64,000 nucleotides of DNA, from the NCBI GenBank assembly GCA_934667125.1, contig CAKULF010000001.1, positions 310,001 through 374,000 on the forward strand, read 5' to 3'. The notes beneath the pieces were generated by a model. The model saw nothing but the letters and a program-made list of their open reading frames with translations, had not been told where the DNA came from and did no database searches. The position numbers were made by a program, and so were the translations under genes. The first letter of the stretch is position 1; each line of letters opens with the position of its first letter. Shown in pieces: positions 1 through 8,855 of the stretch. Source of the stretch: an uncultured Candidatus Melainabacteria bacterium. Its GTDB lineage: Bacteria; Cyanobacteriota; Vampirovibrionia; Gastranaerophilales; Gastranaerophilaceae.

Positions 1-54
1 CATAAAAAATTAATATATGCAAAAACGCTAAAATTATGTAATATAATATGATTG

Positions 55-447
55 ATGGAAGAAATATTAAATGAATATAATTTAATAATTAAAAACAAAA
101 TTTCTTTAGGAAACTTCAATTCCGCAATTGCAAGTATTCAAAAGCTTTTAAACTATGCGCCCAAGACGGATTTTGGCTATTATTATCTTGGGGTTTGCAA
201 TTTTGCACTTGAAAAATACAAGCAATCCATCACGGATTATGCTCAAGCTATCAAACTAAACCCAACAAACGCTAAAGCGTATTTTAATCTTGGAGTTAGT
301 TATTATATGCTAAAATACAATGATTATGCTTTAATTAATATTGGAAAAGCTTTGTTTTTGTTTTCAAAAGCAAAAGAACTTGATAAAAAAGAAAGATGTA
401 TAGAGGCTTTAAGGCTGATAGAAAGCGATAATGAACTTGGAATTTAA
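55..447 (+). CDS. Small TPR-repeat protein
   Basis: This is a protein of about 130 residues built of tetratricopeptide repeats. Two clear TPR units lie around residues 28-95 (the pattern G-x-Y-Y-L-G-V-x-x-F-A-L followed by A-I-K-L-N-P-T-N-A-K-A-Y-F-N-L-G-V). TPRs are protein-interaction scaffolds, so no enzymatic role is implied. The first possible start is TTG at 52, directly followed by ATG at 55; I chose the ATG. No convincing ribosome binding site is visible. Its last 17 bases overlap the histidine kinase downstream, so the two are probably co-translated and may act together. Upstream sequence is outside the window, so it may be an internal member of a longer operon. Confidence 0.8.
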   Translation: MEEILNEYNLIIKNKISLGNFNSAIASIQKLLNYAPKTDFGYYYLGVCNFALEKYKQSITDYAQAIKLNPTNAKAYFNLGVSYYMLKYNDYALINIGKALFLFSKAKELDKKERCIEALRLIESDNELGI

Positions 448-1420
448 AATTATATTAACGATTTTTATATTTTTTGAAATTATTTTAATATTTTTTGTTC
501 TTTTTTGTCTTATAAAATATTTAAGATATCGCTTGAAATACAATAAAATCAACAAGTTTCTTTATAATTATCTTTCAAAAATAACCTCTGCCCGCTATGG
601 CAACTTAAATATTAAAATTGGAAAAGGGGTAAACAGCCTAACCAGACAGCTTTCTAACAATACAAACGCTCTTTTTGAAAGCATAATTGATAGAGATAAA
701 ATGATTAGCGAATATATTGAAAAAGAACATCAACACCAAAATATTCAAAAAGATTTTATTACGAGTTTGGCTCATGACCTTAAAGTTCCAATAATCGCAC
801 AGGACAATACTTATGACTTGTTTTTAAATAACAGTTTTGGAGAAATTTCAGCTAATCAAAAACAAGTGATTAAGAATTTAAAAATTTCAAATAATGACCT
901 GAAAAATCTTGTAATTAATTTATTGGACATTCAAAAACTTGATATAGAAGATTTTGTGCTTGAAAAGGAAAATCTTGATTTAATTCAATTTATAAAGTCA
1001 GTAATTGAGCAAAATCAAAGCATTTTGACGATTAAAAATAAAAAAATCGAATTTATATATAATGATAATTCAATTTTTTATAACTTCGATAAAATGCTAT
1101 TTAAAAGGCTTTTGAATAATTTAATTGCAAATGCTATTTATTATGGCAAAAACTCCTCTCTTATCACAATTAAATTAAATAAAACCGCCAAAAACATTGA
1201 AATATCAGTGATTGACGAGGGTGACGGAATTAAAGAAGAAGATATAAATAAGATTTTTAAAAAGTATTATTCTAATTCCAAAAAATATTCAAATCTTGGC
1301 ATTGGATTGGGCTTATATATAGCAAACAAGATAGTTTTAGCCCATGACGGAAAAATAAGCGCAAAAAATAACACTCCAAAAGGAGCGATTTTTAAAATAT
1401 CACTTCCTTTACAATCTTAA
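431..1420 (+). CDS. Membrane sensor histidine kinase
   Basis: This is a two-component sensor kinase of 329 residues. A single strongly hydrophobic segment (about residues 6-30) anchors it, with no sizeable extracytoplasmic sensor domain. A HisKA dimerisation domain follows, with the H-box 'SLAHDLKVP' and phospho-accepting His115. The HATPase_c domain has an N-box (L-I-A-N-A-I-Y-Y-G), a G1 box (D-E-G-D-G-I) and a G2 box (G-I-G-L-G-L-Y-I-A). All catalytic boxes look intact. No response regulator lies downstream, where the next gene is an acyl-CoA ligase. The partner must be upstream of the window or elsewhere. The preceding TPR protein overlaps it by 17 nt and is a plausible accessory. The stimulus is unknown. 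Confidence 0.9.
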   Translation: MNLEFKIILTIFIFFEIILIFFVLFCLIKYLRYRLKYNKINKFLYNYLSKITSARYGNLNIKIGKGVNSLTRQLSNNTNALFESIIDRDKMISEYIEKEHQHQNIQKDFITSLAHDLKVPIIAQDNTYDLFLNNSFGEISANQKQVIKNLKISNNDLKNLVINLLDIQKLDIEDFVLEKENLDLIQFIKSVIEQNQSILTIKNKKIEFIYNDNSIFYNFDKMLFKRLLNNLIANAIYYGKNSSLITIKLNKTAKNIEISVIDEGDGIKEEDINKIFKKYYSNSKKYSNLGIGLGLYIANKIVLAHDGKISAKNNTPKGAIFKISLPLQS

Positions 1421-1489
1421 TCAAATTTCCCATTTTTTGAAAAATATAGTAAAATAAACTCGTTAGTTAGGTTCAACGAGGGGAATCGG

Positions 1490-3172
1490 ATGTCAAAAAG
1501 CAACAAGGAAAACGTTTTAAGCTTTTTAAAAAATCAAACAGATAAATTTCAAGACACAATTGCTTTAGGGATGAGAAATAAATATGGCTGGTCAGAGTTC
1601 ACCTATCAAGGTTTAGCACTGATGAGCAGAAAAATTGCTTCATATTTAATCAACGAATTAAACGTTAAAAAAGAAGAAAAAATAGCCATAATTTCTGAAT
1701 CAAAAGTTGAATTTGGCGCAGTATTTTTTGGCTCAATCATTGCAGGAACAACCCTTATCCCTCTTGATATCAAGCTAACAAAGCATGAAATAGCTTCGAT
1801 TATGTCGAATTGCGAACCGACGATTGTTTTTGTTTCTAAAAAATATTTTGAAACAGCAATAGACATTCAAAAACAAATCCCATCAATCAAGAACATTATT
1901 TTAATTGATGATGTGGATTATCCGCCATATCAAAATATTTATAAATTACCTGATAACGCAGAAGCGCATTTTCGCCACAGAAGCCTGAATTCAACCGCTT
2001 TAATTATCTATACATCAGGCACAACAGGCAATCCCAAAGGCGTTCAAACAACATTTGGAAACTTGTTATCTCAAATTCGAGATTTAAAAATCGGCATGGA
2101 TAGAATATTTAAAAACAATGAAAAAGTTAATATTTTATCAATTTTGCCAATGAATCATTTATTCGAGCTTTCATTCGGTTTTTGTGCATTTTTAAATTTG
2201 GGTTATTCAATTTATTACACTAAAACTCTTCGCCCGAACGACGTTTTAAGCGTAATGAGAGCTAAAAAAATCAAATTTATGTGCACAGTTCCATCATTTT
2301 TCAAGATGTTAAAAATGCAATTTGAATCAGAAATAGCAAAACAATCAACATTTAAAAAATTAATGTATCAATTCAGCTATCACTACATTGCCAAATTCTT
2401 GCCGTTTGAATGTATCAAAAAGCGCCTATTTAAAGACATTCACGCTAAATTTGGAAATAATTTTTATGGTTTTTGTTCCGGCGGAGCGCCAATGGATTTA
2501 GAAATGGGCAAATATTTCAATCGTATTGGTATTAGAGTATTTCAAGGCTATGGATTGTCTGAAGCAAGCCCTGTTGTTACTTTTTCAATGGATAAAAAAA
2601 TCGACTTGCGCTCAGTTGGCTATTTATTAGATAGTTTTGAAGCAAAAATCGATAAACAAACAGGCGAATTAATGGTTAAAGGCCCTGCGGTTATGAAAGG
2701 ATATTATAAACAACCGGAATTAACAGCAGAAGTTATAACTCCTGATGGATGGCTTCACACGGGCGATATAGCTAAAATCAACAAAAAAGGCGAAGTCTTT
2801 ATCACAGGAAGGATTAAAAATATGATTGTTCTTCCTGGGGGCAAAAAGGTTTTTCCTGAAGAAGTTGAAAGTGCTATGGAAGATAGTTCTTTGTTTAAAG
2901 AATATTGTGCTTTCGGCTCGATAAAGCAAATGGGCGAAAAGAAAGGTACAGAAGAGGTTACGCTTGTAGTGTCGCCTGTTGATGAGTTATACGAAAATCA
3001 TACAGACGAGGAAGTTGAAAAAATTGTCGTTGATGAGGTTAAGAAAAAAGCGCTAAAACTTTGCCAATACAAGCGCCCAACCAATATTGCAGTAATTAAA
3101 GGTGAGCTTCCAAAAACTGCGACTAAAAAAATCAAAAGACGTGAGGTTAAAGAACTTATAAGTGCAAAATAA
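1490..3172 (+). CDS. AMP-forming acyl-CoA ligase (long-chain fatty acid type)
   Basis: This is an ANL-superfamily adenylating enzyme of 560 residues, expected to activate a carboxylic acid with ATP and transfer it to CoA. The P-loop-like motif 'YTSGTTGNPKG' lies at residues 174-184. The A5 motif is 'YGLSEASPV'. The A7/A8 region is 'GWLHTGDIAKINKKG' and 'GRIKNMIVLPGGKKVFPEEV', and the C-terminal catalytic lysine region is K-T-A-T-K-K-I-K-R. Long-chain fatty acyl-CoA synthetase (FadD-like) is the best guess from overall architecture, but acid specificity cannot be read. A GAGGGGAA ribosome binding site precedes ATG 1490. The Xer recombinase overlaps its 3' end by 11 nt. Confidence 0.88.
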   Translation: MSKSNKENVLSFLKNQTDKFQDTIALGMRNKYGWSEFTYQGLALMSRKIASYLINELNVKKEEKIAIISESKVEFGAVFFGSIIAGTTLIPLDIKLTKHEIASIMSNCEPTIVFVSKKYFETAIDIQKQIPSIKNIILIDDVDYPPYQNIYKLPDNAEAHFRHRSLNSTALIIYTSGTTGNPKGVQTTFGNLLSQIRDLKIGMDRIFKNNEKVNILSILPMNHLFELSFGFCAFLNLGYSIYYTKTLRPNDVLSVMRAKKIKFMCTVPSFFKMLKMQFESEIAKQSTFKKLMYQFSYHYIAKFLPFECIKKRLFKDIHAKFGNNFYGFCSGGAPMDLEMGKYFNRIGIRVFQGYGLSEASPVVTFSMDKKIDLRSVGYLLDSFEAKIDKQTGELMVKGPAVMKGYYKQPELTAEVITPDGWLHTGDIAKINKKGEVFITGRIKNMIVLPGGKKVFPEEVESAMEDSSLFKEYCAFGSIKQMGEKKGTEEVTLVVSPVDELYENHTDEEVEKIVVDEVKKKALKLCQYKRPTNIAVIKGELPKTATKKIKRREVKELISAK

Positions 3173-4031
3173 TTGTCCTGATATTTCGCAATTAATTTCA
3201 GAATATTTAACATATCTTGAAATCGAAAAGGGTTTATCCAAAAACACAATTTTAGCCTATCAAAACGATTTGGTGGGCTTTTTTAACTTTAACGACAAAG
3301 AGTTGAATGAAATTAAAAGAAAAGATTTTTCAAATTTTACGAAATTTCTAGCCAAAAATGACCAATCCCCAACAACAATTACAAGAAAATTAGCTTCAAT
3401 TAGAGGGTTTTTTAAATACATTTGTTTTAAACAATATATAACCTCAAACCCAGCCATATCAATCGTTTCGCCAAAATTGCCAAAACATTTACCAAAAGTT
3501 TTATCAATAAATGAAGTTGATGAGATTTTAAAACAAGATTTAACAATTTTAGATAATGCGATTTTTGAATTATTATATTCAGCAGGCGTTCGTGTTTCTG
3601 AACTTGTTAATTTAAAATTAAGAAATATAGACCTAAATCAGCGCCTTATAAGGGTTTTCGGGAAAGGTTCAAAAGAGCGAATTATTCCAATAAATCAAAA
3701 ATGTGTTAATATTATTAAAAAATATCTTAAAAAAAGAGAAATTATCGAACTTAAAAATTCAAAATCCGAGTTTTTATTTTTGAAAGATGATGGCAGAAAA
3801 ATCACTCGCCAATACGTTTGGCAAATTATTCAACAGCAAGGAAAATTAATTCATAAAAAAATCTCGCCTCATACTTTAAGGCATTCTTTTGCAACGCACT
3901 TACTTGAGCGTGGAGCAGATTTAAGGGTTGTTCAAGAATTATTAGGGCATGCCAGCATTGTAACAACTCAACTTTACACTCATATATCTAAAAATGTTTT
4001 AAGGGAAGTGTATTTCAAAATTAACAACTGA
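3162..4031 (+). CDS. xerD: Tyrosine recombinase, XerC/XerD type
   Basis: This is a tyrosine recombinase of 289 residues, the usual length for chromosomal XerC/XerD, which resolve chromosome dimers at dif. The SAM-like N-terminal core-binding domain spans about 8-95 and the catalytic domain about 110-285. The full catalytic set is present: R144 (A-G-V-R-V-S-E-L), K168 (F-G-K-G-S-K-E-R), H237 and R240 (S-P-H-T-L-R-H), H263 (L-G-H-A-S) and the nucleophile Y272. The start is GTG at 3162, inside the end of the acyl-CoA ligase gene, which points to translational coupling. Nothing nearby resembles a mobile element, so a housekeeping role is more likely than an integrase. XerC versus XerD cannot be separated by eye. 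Confidence 0.85.
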   Translation: MQNNCPDISQLISEYLTYLEIEKGLSKNTILAYQNDLVGFFNFNDKELNEIKRKDFSNFTKFLAKNDQSPTTITRKLASIRGFFKYICFKQYITSNPAISIVSPKLPKHLPKVLSINEVDEILKQDLTILDNAIFELLYSAGVRVSELVNLKLRNIDLNQRLIRVFGKGSKERIIPINQKCVNIIKKYLKKREIIELKNSKSEFLFLKDDGRKITRQYVWQIIQQQGKLIHKKISPHTLRHSFATHLLERGADLRVVQELLGHASIVTTQLYTHISKNVLREVYFKINN

Positions 4032-4058
4032 TTTAACATTTTATGATATATTTATTTT

Positions 4059-4928
4059 ATGTTAAGACCTGAAGATATTGTAATTCATAAAGCTGACAAA
4101 AATTTTGAAAAAATAATTGATGAAACCGATTTAAAAGAAAAAGAGCTTTTTCAAATAAATTCAACGTTTCACGACATTTCAGTTGTTGAAAATAATATCG
4201 GAAGATTTTTAAAATATGACAACACTTATCAAGCAGGATTTATTAATAGCCCAAACTATAAAGGTAATCTTTTTTATATAAACTATTTTTTAATACCCTA
4301 TTTGATGAATAAAAACATTAAAAATATTCTGCTTGTTGGCTTTGGGAGCGGAATTATTGTTAATCAATTTGAAAAGATTTTTAAAAAGTTAGATAGGATT
4401 GATGTTGTTGATATTGAAGAAAATATTTTTGATATAGCTAAAAACTATTTTAATTTTAAAAACTCTGAAAAAATTAACTTTTTTCTTCAAGACGCTTTGA
4501 TATATTTAAAAAATAATAAACGAAAATATGATTTAATTATTGTTGATGTAGCCGGAAACGAGGGAATAGACGAAAGATTTTTAAGCGTTGAATATTTGAA
4601 TTTGATTAAGAAAAACCTTAAAAAGAAAGGGGTTTTTATTTCTAATCTGCCATCAAGTCGTGATATTTTTAATAAGAAAAATAAAGTGATTTTATCTTTA
4701 CTTGATGATTATAGAAAAATGTTTAATTTTGTTGATATTTATAATGGCGAAACCTCGAATAAGTTGTATTATAAGACATTTTATAATATAGATAAAATTG
4801 TTTATGATATTACAAATTTGATTTTAATTTCGAGCGATTTTGAATACAAAATATCTTCTAATTATAAAAAACTAGAAGATATTAATGTTGATATTAAGCC
4901 TTATTTATCAGATTTAGCGAAGCGATAA
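4059..4928 (+). CDS. Spermidine-synthase-like Rossmann methyltransferase-fold protein
   Basis: This is a 289-residue protein with a class I SAM-fold similar to polyamine aminopropyltransferases. The nucleotide-binding motif is 'NILLVGFGSGIIVNQFEK', followed by the acidic strand end V-D-I-E-E-N and the motif D-L-I-I-V-D-V-A-G-N. The usual aminopropyltransferase signature G-G-G-D-G is replaced by G-F-G-S-G, so true spermidine synthase activity is doubtful. A role as a related methyl- or aminopropyl-transferase is only inferred. It starts 27 nt after xerD and converges on pheT, overlapping its 3' end by 15 nt. No good ribosome binding site is visible before ATG 4059. Confidence 0.65.
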   Translation: MLRPEDIVIHKADKNFEKIIDETDLKEKELFQINSTFHDISVVENNIGRFLKYDNTYQAGFINSPNYKGNLFYINYFLIPYLMNKNIKNILLVGFGSGIIVNQFEKIFKKLDRIDVVDIEENIFDIAKNYFNFKNSEKINFFLQDALIYLKNNKRKYDLIIVDVAGNEGIDERFLSVEYLNLIKKNLKKKGVFISNLPSSRDIFNKKNKVILSLLDDYRKMFNFVDIYNGETSNKLYYKTFYNIDKIVYDITNLILISSDFEYKISSNYKKLEDINVDIKPYLSDLAKR

Positions 4929-7376
4929 ACCGATAATATTTTTTTCAAGACCTGCTTTAATATTGATGATTTCTTTATTTATAATATCATCCGTTAAAGT
5001 ATTATTTTCATCTTGAAGAGTAATTCTAAATGCCATAGATTTTTTATCTTGCTCAATTCTATCACCCTCATAGATATCAAACACTTTAGAGCCTTTGAAG
5101 ATATTTTTTGAAGCAACTTTTTTAATCGCTTTATTGATTTCTTCAACAGTTGTTGATTTGTTAACCAAAATTGCAATATCTCTTTGAATTGCGCCAAAAA
5201 TCGGAAGTTTTTTAAACTTTGTAATTGGTAAAGTTGTGTTTTCTATAACTTCTTCAAGATCAAGTTCAACAATATATAACGGTTGATTGAATTTCAATTT
5301 ATCTGCCAAGATTGGATGAAGTCTTCCAATGTATCCTATTGCGTTTTTATTTTTACCCAAAAGCGAAATAGTAGCGCTTTGAGCAGGATGTAAAAATTCA
5401 TATTCTTTAATATCTTCTTCATTAAATGCTGAAAATACTATTCTTTTTGAAAGATTTAATTTATCAAATAGCCCGTTTAAAACACCTTTCAATGTGAAGA
5501 AATCGTCTTGTTTTGCGTTATATAAGCTATTATTAACGTTTCCAAAAATACAAGCCGTTAATTTTCTGTTTTCCTTAACCCCTGTAAAATTTTCTGTTAT
5601 TTCGCCAACTCTAACATAGGTTTTTCCTATTTCATACAATCTGAAGTTTTTGTTGCCGTTATCATAATTATTTTTAATTACATCCAACATATTTGGCATA
5701 AGTTTTTGTCTTAGAGTTGTGCTTTCTTCGCTGTGCGGATTCATAACTTTAATAGCATTTTCCTCTACTATCGGTTGAAGATATTGCTTGCATAAAGCAT
5801 TTCCAACCAAAGAAGTTGTAACAATTTCGCTAAATCCATAACCCAATAAAGTTGAATTTATAATATTTAAAATTCTTGTGTCTTGGCTAATTTCAGCCCC
5901 TTGAGAGATATTTGGAATCATAGGAGTAACTTTATCAAAGCCATAAATTCTTGAAACTTCTTCAATTAAATCAATTTCACGATAAACATCGTTAACTCGA
6001 TAGCTTGGAACTTTAAATTTTGCAGCAGCCTCATTTTTGCCCAATAATTCAAAACCAAGTTTTGTTAAAATTGAAATTTGTTCTTCTTGCGGAATTTCAA
6101 TTCCCATAATTCTTTTAATTTCAGAATTTCTTAATGTAATATCAATTTCTTGAGCTTTATCATCACCCGTTTTAGATATTCCAACAAATTCAGCGTCAGC
6201 ATATTTTTCAAGAAGTTCAATAGAACGATTCAAACCTGCTGAAACCATTTCAATGTCGATTCCTCTTTCATATCTGCCCGAAGCGTCTGAATGATATCCA
6301 ACAGAGCGAGCGGATTTTCTGTTTGTATGAGGTGTAAAATATGCTGCTTCAAGAGCGATATTTTTAGTGTTATCATCAATTTCAGAATTCAAACCGCCAA
6401 AGACCCCTGCTATACAAACCGGTTTTTCTTTTGTTGCGATAACAACGCTTTGATTTGTCAATTTTCTTTCTGTTTCGTCAATTGTAACAATGCTTTCGCC
6501 ATCAGTTGCATATCTAACGCATAAATAATTATTTAATTTATCAAAATCAAAAGCATGCTGAGGCGTGCCGTATTCAAGCATAACATAGTTTGTGATATCA
6601 ACTATATTATTAATTGGGCGCATGCCGCAAGCTGTAATTCTTCTTTGAATAAAGTCCGGAGAAGGTTTTGTAGTTAAATTCTTTAAAATTGCAACGCTAT
6701 AGTATTTGCAAGTTTCATCATCTTTAATTTCAACTTCAAAATCAACTTTTTTTTCATCTTGGATTTGAGCTTTTTTAAATTTCATTTCACGATTGAATAA
6801 ACTTGCAAGCTCTCTTGCTATACCAACAACGCTGACTTCATCGCCTCTGTTGGCTGTTGGGGCTGTGTGGAAAATAATTTCATCAGATAAATTTAAGATT
6901 TTTTCCAATGATTCATTTAATTCAATATTTTCATATAAATTATTTAAAATTAAGATGCCGTCTTCTTTTTGCAAGCCTTCAAGCCCTAATTCGTCTTGAG
7001 AACAAAGCATGCCTTCGCTTTCAACTCCTCTAATTGTTGCGGGAGTAAGCTCAAATTGCTCTCCTGTCTTGCGATTTAAGACTTTTGAACCAACGGAAGC
7101 ATAAGGAATAATTTGACCAATTTCAATATTTTGCGCTCCGCAAACAACCTGTTTTGTTTGATTTCCCAAATCAAGCGTAACAAGATGAAGCTTGTCAGCG
7201 TTTGGATGATTGTCTATTTTAATGATTTTAGCTGTTCTGATATTTGAAAAAGCAGGCTTTTTGTATTCAACTTCTTCAACTTCAAGCCCTGACATAGTAA
7301 GGTTATGAGCTATTTCTTCAGGTGTAATTCCAACTAAATCAACATATTCGCTTAGCCATTCGTATGAAACTTGCAT
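4914..7376 (-). CDS. pheT: Phenylalanyl-tRNA synthetase beta subunit
   Basis: This is the beta chain of the alpha2-beta2 phenylalanyl-tRNA synthetase, 820 residues, standard bacterial length. In order: an N-terminal EMAP-type tRNA-binding OB domain (about 40-155, with N-H-P-N-A-D-K-L-H), the B3/B4 editing domain (about 210-390), the B5 domain (about 405-475), the catalytic-like core with L-I-E-E-V-S-R-I-Y-G, and a C-terminal anticodon-binding FDX-ACB domain (about 725-820, starting K-L-P-I-F-G-A-I-Q-R-D). The partner pheS is not adjacent and not in this window, which departs from the common pheST operon. An AAGGAA ribosome binding site precedes ATG 7376. The 3' end overlaps a convergent gene by 15 nt. 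Confidence 0.96.
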   Translation of the reverse strand: MQVSYEWLSEYVDLVGITPEEIAHNLTMSGLEVEEVEYKKPAFSNIRTAKIIKIDNHPNADKLHLVTLDLGNQTKQVVCGAQNIEIGQIIPYASVGSKVLNRKTGEQFELTPATIRGVESEGMLCSQDELGLEGLQKEDGILILNNLYENIELNESLEKILNLSDEIIFHTAPTANRGDEVSVVGIARELASLFNREMKFKKAQIQDEKKVDFEVEIKDDETCKYYSVAILKNLTTKPSPDFIQRRITACGMRPINNIVDITNYVMLEYGTPQHAFDFDKLNNYLCVRYATDGESIVTIDETERKLTNQSVVIATKEKPVCIAGVFGGLNSEIDDNTKNIALEAAYFTPHTNRKSARSVGYHSDASGRYERGIDIEMVSAGLNRSIELLEKYADAEFVGISKTGDDKAQEIDITLRNSEIKRIMGIEIPQEEQISILTKLGFELLGKNEAAAKFKVPSYRVNDVYREIDLIEEVSRIYGFDKVTPMIPNISQGAEISQDTRILNIINSTLLGYGFSEIVTTSLVGNALCKQYLQPIVEENAIKVMNPHSEESTTLRQKLMPNMLDVIKNNYDNGNKNFRLYEIGKTYVRVGEITENFTGVKENRKLTACIFGNVNNSLYNAKQDDFFTLKGVLNGLFDKLNLSKRIVFSAFNEEDIKEYEFLHPAQSATISLLGKNKNAIGYIGRLHPILADKLKFNQPLYIVELDLEEVIENTTLPITKFKKLPIFGAIQRDIAILVNKSTTVEEINKAIKKVASKNIFKGSKVFDIYEGDRIEQDKKSMAFRITLQDENNTLTDDIINKEIINIKAGLEKNIIGLSLR

Positions 7377-7433
7377 ATAAAATTCCTTATTTAAAGTATT
7401 TAACTATTAAATTATACAATAAAAAACAAGTTT

Positions 7434-7468
7434 TAAATAAAAAAGACGGCAAAATTGTTACCGTCTTT
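7434..7468 (-). terminator. Rho-independent terminator of the aminotransferase gene
   Basis: An 8-bp inverted repeat (AAAGACGG at 7442-7449 and CCGTCTTT at 7461-7468) has an 11-nt loop. Read on the minus strand it is followed by a T-rich run. It lies 23 nt past the stop of the minus-strand aminotransferase and upstream of pheT. Confidence 0.75.
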
Positions 7469-7490
7469 AAATCTTATAAACTTAAACTAT

Positions 7491-8675
7491 TTATATCTCT
7501 TCCATAGATTGAGCCAAGCGCTTAATGCCCTCTATAATCGTATCATTATCAGCATTTGTATAGTTCAAACGCAAAGTGTTAACATCTTTTGAACTATCAA
7601 TATAAAACGGATTTCCGGGGACAAAAGCAACATTTTTTTCAATTGCTTTATTAAATAATTCAAGAGAAGATTTACCCTCTTCAAGCGTTACCCAGCTGAA
7701 CATTCCGCCTTTTGGACGAGTAAATTTAACGCTTTTTGGAAAATATTTTTCCATAGCTTCGACCATGCAATTTGCTTGAGATTTATATAGTTTTTTGATT
7801 TTTTCGATGTGTTTATCAAGGTCGTTGTTGTGCAAATAATCAGAAATCAAATATTGACAATAAATGTTGGAATGTAGGTCTGAAGCTTGTTTTGCGGTTT
7901 CTAACATTTTGATTATTTCTTTATTTGCAATAATATAGCCCAATCTGAACCCTGGGGTTACAATTTTTGAAAAACTTCCAAGATAAATATTTCTTTCAGT
8001 CTTATTTAGCCCAATATAAGGAATTCTTGGACTATCTTCAAATCTTAATTCGCCATAAGGATCATCTTGAATTAAAATCATATCTTTATCTTTGATAACA
8101 TCAAAAATTTGTTCTCTTTTTTCTTTTGTATAGGTTAAACCTGTTGGGTTTTGGAAGTTTGGAATTAAATATGCAACTTTTGGGTTATATTTTTCCATAG
8201 TTTCCGCTAAATTTTCAATATTCAACCCATCATCATCCAATTTTGTTGCAACAAAATTAGCTCGATACATACAAAAACTTTGCAACAAGCCAAGATACGA
8301 CGGTTTTTCAACCATTACGTTATCTTCTTCATTAACAAAAACTTTCCCAATTAAATCCAGAGCTTGCTGCGAACCTGTTGTAATAATGATATTTTCAATT
8401 CCAATACCCATATTCCAAATTTTATTGTATCTATCAGCAATATATTGCCTTAAGCTATCTAAACCAAGGGTTGTAGAGTATTGATAGACTTTTGAGCCGT
8501 ATTTTTCCATAATTCGATTTGCGCTGATTTTCAATTCTTCTTGCGGAAAAGAAATCGGATTGGGCAAACCACCTGCAAATGAAATTATTTCAGGTTTTTG
8601 AGTTACTTTTAAAATTTCTCTTATAAATGATGATGGCGTGTTTTTAATTCTTTTAGAAAAATACTTTTCAAACAT
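7491..8675 (-). CDS. PLP-dependent class I aminotransferase (MocR/LysN-like fold)
   Basis: This is a fold-type I aminotransferase of 394 residues without the GntR regulator domain of MocR proteins. The region 'ISFAGGLPNPISFP' near the N-terminus is typical of the 2-aminoadipate / aromatic aminotransferase group. Further hallmarks are T-T-G-S-Q-Q-A-L-D-L, P-N-F-Q-N-P-T-G, D-D-P-Y-G-E-L and the Schiff-base lysine motif S-F-S-K-I-V-T-P-G-F-R-L-G-Y. The C-terminal R-L-N-Y contains the carboxylate-binding arginine. The amino donor cannot be assigned. An AGAGGA ribosome binding site precedes ATG 8675, and a terminator lies immediately downstream. Transcribed alone. Confidence 0.85.
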   Translation of the reverse strand: MFEKYFSKRIKNTPSSFIREILKVTQKPEIISFAGGLPNPISFPQEELKISANRIMEKYGSKVYQYSTTLGLDSLRQYIADRYNKIWNMGIGIENIIITTGSQQALDLIGKVFVNEEDNVMVEKPSYLGLLQSFCMYRANFVATKLDDDGLNIENLAETMEKYNPKVAYLIPNFQNPTGLTYTKEKREQIFDVIKDKDMILIQDDPYGELRFEDSPRIPYIGLNKTERNIYLGSFSKIVTPGFRLGYIIANKEIIKMLETAKQASDLHSNIYCQYLISDYLHNNDLDKHIEKIKKLYKSQANCMVEAMEKYFPKSVKFTRPKGGMFSWVTLEEGKSSLELFNKAIEKNVAFVPGNPFYIDSSKDVNTLRLNYTNADNDTIIEGIKRLAQSMEEI

Positions 8676-8855
8676 TGTTTAATCCTCTTTTTACTTCAGC
8701 TTTTATCTTTATTTTAAATAATTTTTTGACATTTAATAATATAGCAAATTTTTTAACTGCGTGTCTAATTCTTTATTTATTTTTAATAAATTTTTTTAAT
8801 AAGTTTGCTTAAAAATTTTTAAAATGTTAAAATATTCAGGCGAATAGGGGAGATT

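Noticed and set aside
3162..4031. Tyrosine recombinase as integrase of a mobile island
   Set aside because: Length and catalytic set fit chromosomal XerC/D. It is in an operon with metabolic genes, and no attachment repeats or phage genes are near.
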